Below, one piece after another: positions 1-5,347 of a stretch of DNA of 13,757 nt. The stretch spans positions 1-13,757 of the forward strand of contig DAOVLE010000145.1 of the NCBI GenBank assembly GCA_030631415.1, written 5' to 3'. This DNA is from JAAEQG01 sp023133475. Lineage in GTDB: Bacteria; Planctomycetota; Phycisphaerae; UBA1845. The notes under the pieces are model-generated. The model ran no database searches and had not been told where the DNA came from. It saw only the letters and a list, made by a program, of their open reading frames with translations. The position numbers and the translations under genes were made by a program. Numbering within the stretch: the stretch's first letter is position 1; every line of letters begins with the position of its first letter.

Positions 1-112
1 GCCCTGAGCCTCTCCCGCTGGCGCAGCGAGGAGGGGTAATACACCACTCCGATGCGCAACCCCCGCCGGGGTCGGGAGTTGCGCTACGCTCGAAATCATC
101 GTTGTAAACTTC
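1..112. other. Non-coding leader with small palindromes
   Basis: No reading frame here looks like a gene. The stretch holds an imperfect inverted pair around 9-36 and a clearer hairpin at 54-84, with arms GCGCAAC and GTTGCGC enclosing a smaller CCCC/GGGG stem at 61-71. It may be another dispersed repeat or the tail of a gene outside the window; I cannot tell which. Confidence 0.4.
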
Positions 113-168
113 CGCTAGGCCCGGCATTTATGCCGGGTATTGGAGTGGTTGTCTTTCCCCTCCATATG

Positions 169-208
169 TAGGGTGGGTGGAACCTGCCGCAGGCAGGTGG
201 AACCCACC
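169..208. repeat. TAGGG-type palindrome, diverged copy nested in composite element
   Basis: This starts TAGGGTGGGTGG and has arms at 172-188 and 192-208 around a 3-base centre. The arms pair at their outer GGTGGGT and inner CCTGCC parts with a mismatched middle. It belongs to the same family as the copies at 1146-1200 and 5224-5278, with T/A replacing C/G in the arms. Confidence 0.7.
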
Positions 209-220
209 AACCAGCGACGA

Positions 221-289
221 GTCCAAGGTCCAAGGTCCAAAGTCCCGCTGGTTTCCGACTTTGGACTTTGGACCAGGGACTTTGGACTT
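221..289. repeat. Inverted pair of 7-bp tandem arrays (GTCCAAG / GACTTTG)
   Basis: Heptamers GTCCAAG, GTCCAAG and GTCCAAA run 221-241, followed by a partial unit. After about 10 unrelated bases, GACTTTG units run 257-263 and 264-270, then GACCAGG, then GACTTTG at 278-284 and a partial unit. The second array is largely the reverse complement of the first, so the block can fold into a long imperfect hairpin. Confidence 0.8.
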
Positions 290-301
290 ATTAAGCAGCA
301 T

Positions 302-341
302 GGTGGGTTTTGCCCGCCTACGGCGGGCTACACCCACCCTA
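302..341. repeat. TAGGG-type palindrome nested in composite element
   Basis: The arms at 302-318 and 322-338 are reverse complements at 15 of 17 positions around a 3-base loop, and the unit ends with CCCTA. It is a diverged member of the same family as 1146-1200, in the short-loop form. Confidence 0.7.
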
Positions 342-394
342 CGGGGGATTCTTCGTTAGGCCTTTTCACCCGGCATAAATGCGAATTATCCGGG

Positions 395-441
395 TTAGCC
401 GTGGGTGGCGAGAATTGCATCAGGTATTCGCGTCCCTCACC
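395..441. repeat. Decayed copy of the long 7596-7676 hairpin repeat
   Basis: TTAGCCGTGGG at 395-405 and ATTCGCGTCCCTCACC at 426-441 match, in the same order and with similar spacing, the inner halves of the long inverted repeat at 7596-7676 (the second block matches at 15 of 16 bases). The copy overlaps the last bases of the methyltransferase gene and contains its stop codon. Confidence 0.6.
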
Positions 442-1060
442 CCGTCCGCTTCTCCCCAAAAATCTCGTACACAAAATAGCGATAGCGACGGATTCCGGTT
501 TGCGCGAAGCATTCACGAAAAATGGGCAACTGAGACGGTGTTATCCCGATATAGCGTTGCTCGTACTTGAACTGCCCCCGCCGAAGCACGTTCCGCCGCA
601 ACCAAAAGAGCAACTTGCCCCCACGGTAATTCTCCACGAACGCAACCTTTCCCCCGACGGCAAGGTGCAGGTCTATTTGTTCGACAAACCCCCGGAGATC
701 CTCGATACACCACAGCACGCTCTTGGTGAAAACAACGTCAAACGTCTCGCCGGCGATGTCCTCGAAACCGCCGCGGGTGCGGATGAGCCGGACCCGATCC
801 GCCACGCCCCACTTCTGCACCTCGGATTTTGCCGCAGCCAAATCGGCATGATCCAGCATGGTGACTTCCGCCCCACGCAGAGCGAACAGGGAGGTCATCC
901 GCCCATAGCGCCCCCCGATCTCCAGAACGCGCTTGCCACGCAAGTCACCAACGAACTCCAGAGCATTCCAGATCGGCCTCTTCCACAGATAGGGACGCCA
1001 CTCCACGAAATACATCAAGTCCAACTCGCGGCCGTCGATGGATGTGAGTGCTCGCATCAT
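437..1060 (-). CDS. Class I SAM-dependent methyltransferase
   Basis: This encodes a 207-residue soluble protein. It has a Rossmann-type methyltransferase core: a glycine-rich SAM-binding motif VLEIGGRYGR at 45-54, an acidic strand end VTMLD at 66-70 that would bind the SAM ribose, and FDVVFTKSVL at 107-116 in the motif II position. The substrate cannot be read from sequence; the family covers small molecules, lipids and sugars. The open frame extends upstream to 1258, but that part is encoded by dispersed palindromes. The ATG at 1060 has GGAGAA (minus strand) six bases ahead, so I start there. A second ATG follows directly. The gene is divergent from the sigma factor gene. Its stop codon lies in the decayed repeat at 395-441. 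I see no convincing promoter. Confidence 0.8.
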   Translation of the reverse strand: MMRALTSIDGRELDLMYFVEWRPYLWKRPIWNALEFVGDLRGKRVLEIGGRYGRMTSLFALRGAEVTMLDHADLAAAKSEVQKWGVADRVRLIRTRGGFEDIAGETFDVVFTKSVLWCIEDLRGFVEQIDLHLAVGGKVAFVENYRGGKLLFWLRRNVLRRGQFKYEQRYIGITPSQLPIFRECFAQTGIRRYRYFVYEIFGEKRTG

Positions 1061-1084
1061 GTTCTTCTCCTTGACAAGTCCACA

Positions 1085-1118
1085 GCGTTTAGCGGCTCCC
1101 CAACGGGGAGCGTGAAAA
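1085..1118. repeat. GCGTTTAGCGGC-type palindromic repeat
   Basis: The unit reads GCGTTTAGCGGC, then a CTCCCC/GGGGAG stem, then CGTGAAAA. It recurs in longer form at 10535-10583. Here it lies in the upstream region of the methyltransferase. Confidence 0.7.
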
Positions 1119-1145
1119 ACGGAGAAAACATCGCAATCACAGATG

Positions 1146-1200
1146 TAGGGCGGGTTCCACCCGCCTTCTTGGCATAGCGCGGCGGGTAAAACCCGCCCTA
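1146..1200. repeat. TAGGG-type palindrome, paired form
   Basis: The left unit TAGGGCGGGTTCCACCCGCC is at 1146-1165 and the right unit GGCGGGTAAAACCCGCCCTA at 1181-1200. They are nearly exact reverse complements around a 15-base loop, and each unit is itself palindromic. The element sits between the divergent methyltransferase and sigma factor genes. Confidence 0.85.
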
Positions 1201-1266
1201 CGACCATTCCCCATTCCTCTCGTTGGTGCATTGGATGCGATTGCCCGAGCGTGAGCAATGGGCTCC

Positions 1267-1295
1267 TTGGAGATAACTGCGTGGCATGATAGAAT
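1267..1295 (+). promoter_or_regulatory. Candidate housekeeping promoter for sigma factor gene
   Basis: TTGGAG (1267-1272) and TAGAAT (1290-1295) are separated by 17 bases. The -10 box matches the sigma-70 consensus at 5 of 6 positions and the -35 box at 3 of 6. Transcription would begin near 1302, leaving a leader of about 70 bases before the TTG start at 1373. This rests on consensus matching only. Confidence 0.4.
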
Positions 1296-1360
1296 CCGCG
1301 TAGCTTCGAGGTGAAGCCCTGTCTGCAATGGCCCGGTCATCAGCCCCTATCGGCAGGTGT

Positions 1361-1366
1361 GGAGGT
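1361..1366 (+). promoter_or_regulatory. Strong Shine-Dalgarno fixing a TTG start
   Basis: GGAGGT lies exactly six bases before the TTG at 1373. It is the best ribosome-binding site in the window. The in-frame ATG at 1328 has no comparable site, so the TTG is the preferred start. Confidence 0.75.
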
Positions 1367-1372
1367 GCGGCT

Positions 1373-1969
1373 TTGGATACTACCCAACGCAATCTGCTCT
1401 GGGCGGTGCGTGACCGCAGCAATCGCCAGGCATGGGTGGATTTCTACTCCATATATGCACCAATGGTGTCGGGTTTTGTCCGTCGTATGGGGCTGCCCAA
1501 CGCCGATGCCGACGACGCAACCCAGGAGATCATGCTGGCTGCCCAGGCGGCATTGGAGAAAGGGGCTTATAAGCCGGAAAAGGGCAAGTTTCGGGCATGG
1601 CTTTTCGGAGTGGCTCGCAATCAGGCGAGGCTCGCCCATCGCGCCCGGAGAAGACCATCACGGGCACAGATGATCGCGTCCGATTCCAGCATCAACCCTC
1701 TGGCTCAGTTGGAAGACCCACACGCCGAAGCCGACCGCCTGATCTGGGAACAGGAATGGCGCTACGCACTGCTGGGCGAGGCCCTCAATCACCTCCGTTG
1801 TGAATTGCCGGACAAGGAGTATCAGGCTTTCATTCGCTATGGCGTCAACTGCCGCCCGGTTGAGCAGGTGGCTGACGAACTCGGGCTTTCCTCGTCCAGT
1901 GTGTACGTTTACAAGAGCCGGGTGGTGCAAGCCCTACGCAAATGGACGGAGCAGTTCGAGCAAGAGTGA
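1373..1969 (+). CDS. ECF-type RNA polymerase sigma factor
   Basis: This 198-residue protein has the ECF two-domain layout. Region 2 spans roughly 19-90, with the DADDATQEIMLAA segment at 45-57 in the region 2.2 core and an aromatic/basic stretch KFRAWLFGVARNQ at 72-84. A charged linker follows. Region 4 (roughly 130-195) carries a helix-turn-helix, PVEQVADELGLSSSSVYVYK, at 162-181. It would direct RNA polymerase to a specific promoter set. The opening MDTTQRNLLWAVRDRSNRQAW resembles the start of planctomycete ECF factors and supports the TTG start. The next gene begins 10 bases after the stop, so the two are probably co-transcribed. Kinase-linked ECF factors are known in planctomycetes; the target regulon is unknown. 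Confidence 0.88.
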   Translation: MDTTQRNLLWAVRDRSNRQAWVDFYSIYAPMVSGFVRRMGLPNADADDATQEIMLAAQAALEKGAYKPEKGKFRAWLFGVARNQARLAHRARRRPSRAQMIASDSSINPLAQLEDPHAEADRLIWEQEWRYALLGEALNHLRCELPDKEYQAFIRYGVNCRPVEQVADELGLSSSSVYVYKSRVVQALRKWTEQFEQE

Positions 1970-1979
1970 GTGATGCAAT

Positions 1980-3587
1980 ATGCCCCCATGCCCCAGTGAT
2001 GAGCAACTCGAGCAATATCATCGTGACGACTTGCCTGCGGAGGCGGCAGACGCCATCGGGCGCCACGCCCGCGGTTGCCCGGCGTGCCAAAGCCGGATAT
2101 CCAGCCTGGCTGATACGGTGACGATGCTCGAGGATGTCCGCACGGTGCTGGAGCGTCAGAGTCACGGTCTGGGACCCACCCTGCCGGGCACCCTGGAAGG
2201 GGAAACATTTGGCGGCTACCAGGTTGGCTCGCTGCTGGGCGAAGGGGGGATGGCCCGGGTCTACGGGGCCATCCGCACCGCCGACAGCAGGGAGGTGGCA
2301 TTGAAGGTGCTCAAGCATGAGGTAATGGCTTCGGAAGACATTTGCGCCCGGTTCGAGCGGGAGGCTCGGGCGATGGCCAGGATCGAGCACCCCAACGTGG
2401 TCACCGTCTTTGACTGCCCGCGTGACCGGGGCACCACCGCTATTGCCATGGAGTTGCTCGAGGGCGGCACGCTGCGGAGTTGGGCGGATCAGCAACGTTC
2501 CTCCGACACACGCCCCAACATCGACCGGGTGGTGCGTTTTGCGTTGCAGGCGGCTCAAGGGCTTGCCGCCGCCCACAAGCTGGGGCTGGTGCATCGGGAC
2601 ATCAAGCCTGCCAACCTCATGTTCGACCACGAGGGGGTGCTAAAGCTGGTGGATTTCGGGGTGGTGCAGGCATTGGAGAGCGCCACCTGGGTGACGGGGC
2701 TCGGGCACCACATCGGGACACCGGCTTACATGAGCCCGGAGCAGTGCAAGGGTGAGCGGGCATCGCAGGCCAGCGACATTTACTCGCTGGGGGTGACTAT
2801 CTATGAGTTGCTGGCTAATCGGCTGCCCTTGGGGGTGGAAAGCCCAAGCCCCTTTGCCCAAATGCTCAAACACATTTCCGAGATGCCCACCGATTTGCGA
2901 GATCAAAACCATGCGGTTCCTGATTGGCTGGGTGACGTTGTCATGAAGTGCCTGGCCAAGAATCCGGAGGATCGTTTTTCGGATGGGGCGGCGTTGGCTC
3001 AGGCGTTGGTCGAGGGGCGTCAAGCCAAGGGGCAACAACCGGCTGCGGATCAGTCCCAGGGCACTTGGCACCTCAACCTGGACGTGGTTCGCCGGCAACT
3101 GCGTCGTCTTCCGCAACGTGCGATCGTATCGTGGGCCTGTCGGCGAGCGCGGTTTGTTCAGCACCTCAATTCCGATCGGCGCGTGGAGCAGGCAATTGCT
3201 ATGGCTGATGCTGCCTGCCGTAGCGTGGATAATTCGCGCGGCACCGCGCGTGCTCTCCAGCGTGTTCGACAACTCCGCGCCGCATCGCTGAAGGCTGCTT
3301 ATACCGAGCAGGATGAGAGCAAGGGTGAAGCTGCCTCCATGGCTGCCTGTGCCGCGGCAGCCACCTCGGCATGCGCCGCCGCCAAAAGCGTCAACGATGC
3401 CGCCGCCGACGCCGCATTTGTCGCGGAATGTGCCGTGGCTGCTCTTTGCGCCGCCGGAAAATCTGCCCGACCGTTTTGGAAGTCTGCCCGTCGGGATTAC
3501 AAACGCCTGCTCGACGGCAAGTTCGGGCAAGAGGGCACCATTGGCGATCCGGTGCCCGAATCATTCTGGCGCGACCGAAACGATTGA
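1980..3587 (+). CDS. Ser/Thr protein kinase with N-terminal anti-sigma zinc-finger motif
   Basis: This is a 535-residue protein. The N-terminus has an H-x3-C-x2-C motif (H29, C33, C36), the signature of zinc-binding anti-sigma domains. A Hanks-type kinase domain follows at about 79-346: glycine loop GEGGMARV at 87-94, lysine K109 in VALKVLK, HRDIKPAN at 205-212, DFG at 225-227, SPE at 252-254 and DIYSLG at 267-272. All catalytic residues are present, so activity is likely. The C-terminal part (about 400-510) is helical and very rich in alanine and cysteine, and I do not recognise it. I see no transmembrane segment, so the kinase is probably cytoplasmic. Its position directly after an ECF sigma gene suggests it binds or phosphorylates that factor. 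The ribosome-binding site is weak, consistent with translational coupling. Confidence 0.9.
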   Translation: MPPCPSDEQLEQYHRDDLPAEAADAIGRHARGCPACQSRISSLADTVTMLEDVRTVLERQSHGLGPTLPGTLEGETFGGYQVGSLLGEGGMARVYGAIRTADSREVALKVLKHEVMASEDICARFEREARAMARIEHPNVVTVFDCPRDRGTTAIAMELLEGGTLRSWADQQRSSDTRPNIDRVVRFALQAAQGLAAAHKLGLVHRDIKPANLMFDHEGVLKLVDFGVVQALESATWVTGLGHHIGTPAYMSPEQCKGERASQASDIYSLGVTIYELLANRLPLGVESPSPFAQMLKHISEMPTDLRDQNHAVPDWLGDVVMKCLAKNPEDRFSDGAALAQALVEGRQAKGQQPAADQSQGTWHLNLDVVRRQLRRLPQRAIVSWACRRARFVQHLNSDRRVEQAIAMADAACRSVDNSRGTARALQRVRQLRAASLKAAYTEQDESKGEAASMAACAAAATSACAAAKSVNDAAADAAFVAECAVAALCAAGKSARPFWKSARRDYKRLLDGKFGQEGTIGDPVPESFWRDRND

Positions 3588-3598
3588 TGGAGAATGGA

Positions 3599-3639
3599 GA
3601 AAATTGAAAATTGAAAATTGAAAATTGAAAATTGAAAAT
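3599..3639. repeat. GAAAATT heptamer tandem array
   Basis: Five exact GAAAATT units run 3599-3633, followed by a partial GAAAAT. The array begins 12 bases after the kinase stop. It is much more AT-rich than its surroundings. It creates a spurious in-frame TTG at 3625 for the next gene. Confidence 0.9.
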
Positions 3640-3674
3640 GGAGGATGGGAAACATTGTCGTTGGGTGCACTCCC

Positions 3675-3706
3675 TTCTTCTCTGCGTTCTCTGCGTCTCT
3701 GCGTTC
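3675..3706. repeat. CTCTGCG short repeat cluster
   Basis: CTCTGCG occurs at 3680-3686, 3689-3695 and 3697-3703, with 9- and 8-base periods, in the gap between kinase and acyltransferase. Similar low-complexity motifs are dispersed in many bacterial genomes; I cannot count copies outside this window. Confidence 0.6.
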
Positions 3707-3732
3707 ATGAAAAGTCCGGGATAAAGATCACG

Positions 3733-5196
3733 ATGGCATCTACCAGCGGGCAACACTCCGACGAGATTGTGAGCTTGTGTAGTCGGTTGCGGCAGGTTAC
3801 CCAGCCCGATCCCTCGGCGGAGGTGATCCGTCCCCGATTCAATCCCGAGCGAGACCGGTTGCTCTACGAGTATCGCCGCATGGTTATGCGGCATATCCGT
3901 GAAGATGCCCGGGTCAATCTGGCAGAGCTCGAGGCTCTGGCCCGTAGCGTATCCGAGCAAGCGGGGATTGAGCCGACTCAAACGCCGGTGGGCATCGATG
4001 CCTTCGCCCGGCTGGCTGACAGCCTCACCCCCATCAATGAAATCGACCCTTACGCCGACGCGGAATCGCAGGAGAAGTGGTGGTACGCCCTGCACCAGTT
4101 CTATCTCGATGGCTTGGCACTGGCGGACCGGCTACTGCGGACCAGACGGCGGGGCGCCGAGCGTCTCTGGCGGCGGGTGCCTCGTTGGGTGAAGGTTCCG
4201 GGCTTGTCCTGTCCGGGTTGGACCCAGGCGGCAGTGACGGTGGCGGAACTGAACTTCCCCAACGTGTTCCGTCTGAACCCGCGTGACACATACTTGCCGA
4301 CGGTGTTGTTTTTGTTGGCCCACCATGTTTTCCCCCGTAAGCCCTGGCGTTTGGCCGATCTGTTCGACTCCACACGGGGTTGGGTTTGCCGCCGTGGGTT
4401 TGAGCGGATGGCGGGCGTCGGCAGCCCCGGCGTAAGCTGGAGCGGGGTCGAGCATGTGCGTAACGAACACCTCTTTAATACGCGCACCTGGCGGACCCGG
4501 CATAACCTTGTCATCGCCTGTGCCCATCGCTTCGGGTTCCTGGATACCCCGCTGATCCAGGAGATGCTGCGGGGGATTCGGCTGGGGGTCTGGGCGGACA
4601 GTTCTTTCTATGGGCCTGGGGTGGTGAAGAAGATGGTGCGTGACCGGTACTCCATCATCATTCGAGGGCACTATCACCCATCCATTAAGCAATCCCTGGC
4701 TGACACCGTCGATGTGCTGGTCAATGCCCGTGTCCCGGTGGCCATTATGGTGGACGGTGGTCAGCCGCCGGTCTTTTACGGACAGCAGATAAACATCAAG
4801 GGCGGGGTTCGGCTGGCGGTCAAAGCCGCCATTCGGGCGTCAGCCGGCACCGGGCGCAAAACCTATGTTGTACCGCTGAGCCTCAACGATCCAATCGGGT
4901 TCGTGCAAGGGCGGCAGAACACCATGCGGGTGAAGTTCCACCCTCCGGTTCTGGTTGACGAGCAGCACAAAGTTCGCCATCCGGGTTCGGCAGGCCACAC
5001 CATCAACTCCGGCGACCCGCTGCTCAACCATCTCGAATCCTTGTTCCTGCTGGAGACGGCCCATGCGGGCCAAGGCTTGCCGCATCCGCGTATAGTAGCC
5101 GCTGCCCGGCGACGCCGGCAAAACCAACACCGCGAACCGCTGCTCAAACGTTTATTCCAAACCTCTCTGCCGGACCTGGCCAAACACGGCAAGTAG
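3733..5196 (+). CDS. Divergent PlsC/PlsB-like acyltransferase (lysophospholipid acyltransferase superfamily)
   Basis: This is a 487-residue protein. The C-terminal half resembles the glycerolipid acyltransferase fold in motif order: AHRFGFLD at 264-271 (motif I, catalytic His), SIIIRG at 307-312 (motif II), MVDGGQPP at 339-346 (motif III) and VVPLSLND at 379-386 (motif IV). Two motifs are off-consensus: the His and Asp are separated by five residues instead of four, and the usual PEG is DGG. The N-terminal 250 residues are unrecognised. It may acylate a glycerophosphate or another lipid or sugar acceptor at the membrane. The frame opens at 3625, but that stretch is repeat sequence; the ATG at 3733 is more likely although its ribosome-binding site is weak. 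The TAG stop is the first three bases of a repeat. Confidence 0.55.
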   Translation: MASTSGQHSDEIVSLCSRLRQVTQPDPSAEVIRPRFNPERDRLLYEYRRMVMRHIREDARVNLAELEALARSVSEQAGIEPTQTPVGIDAFARLADSLTPINEIDPYADAESQEKWWYALHQFYLDGLALADRLLRTRRRGAERLWRRVPRWVKVPGLSCPGWTQAAVTVAELNFPNVFRLNPRDTYLPTVLFLLAHHVFPRKPWRLADLFDSTRGWVCRRGFERMAGVGSPGVSWSGVEHVRNEHLFNTRTWRTRHNLVIACAHRFGFLDTPLIQEMLRGIRLGVWADSSFYGPGVVKKMVRDRYSIIIRGHYHPSIKQSLADTVDVLVNARVPVAIMVDGGQPPVFYGQQINIKGGVRLAVKAAIRASAGTGRKTYVVPLSLNDPIGFVQGRQNTMRVKFHPPVLVDEQHKVRHPGSAGHTINSGDPLLNHLESLFLLETAHAGQGLPHPRIVAAARRRRQNQHREPLLKRLFQTSLPDLAKHGK

Positions 5197-5213
5197 GGCA
5201 GGTTGCAAACCTG
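5194..5213. repeat. TAGGG-type half palindrome, variant
   Basis: TAGGGCAGGTTGCAAACCTG is a variant of the 20-base half unit seen elsewhere, again palindromic (AGGTT/AACCT). Its TAG is the acyltransferase stop codon. Confidence 0.6.
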
Positions 5214-5223
5214 TTGCGCAATG

Positions 5224-5278
5224 TAGGGCGGGTTCTACCCGCCATGGCGCGCCAGGAAGGCGGGTGGAACCCGCCCTA
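5224..5278. repeat. TAGGG-type palindrome, paired form
   Basis: TAGGGCGGGTTCTACCCGCC at 5224-5243 and GGCGGGTGGAACCCGCCCTA at 5259-5278 are inverted around a 15-base loop. With 1146-1200 this defines the paired form of the family. It lies between the acyltransferase and helicase genes and could attenuate read-through, which is inference. Confidence 0.85.
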
Positions 5279-5347
5279 CAATGGTGTGTCGGCACAATGT
5301 GGTTTTCCCCTCGCAACCCTTCCTCGCCCTTTGGGGGAATATGCGTT

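Larger units (their letters stand above)
113..382. repeat. Composite palindromic element, copy 1 (right end truncated)
   Basis: The first 39 bases (113-151) are identical to the left end of the element at 12172-12314. The last roughly 42 bases (341-382) match that element's right end with one substitution. Each end contains the palindrome CCCGGCATTTATGCCGGG or its counterpart. The right palindrome breaks off after 382, so this copy is truncated. The interior of about 190 bases is unlike the other copy and is built from other repeat families: two palindromes of the TAGGG type and an inverted heptamer array. There is no room for a transposase, so the element is non-autonomous if it is mobile at all. 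Confidence 0.75.

Noticed and set aside
113..382. CRISPR array
   Set aside because: The repeats are palindromic, of mixed families and unevenly spaced, with no uniform spacers and no cas genes in the window.
140..1177. 345-residue open frame on the + strand
   Set aside because: It is antisense to the methyltransferase and runs through the repeat block. It shows no domain motif, whereas the opposite strand carries a clear SAM-binding motif with a good ribosome-binding site.
1845..3530. Two long - strand frames (261 and 296 residues)
   Set aside because: Both are antisense to the sigma/kinase genes and lack recognisable motifs.
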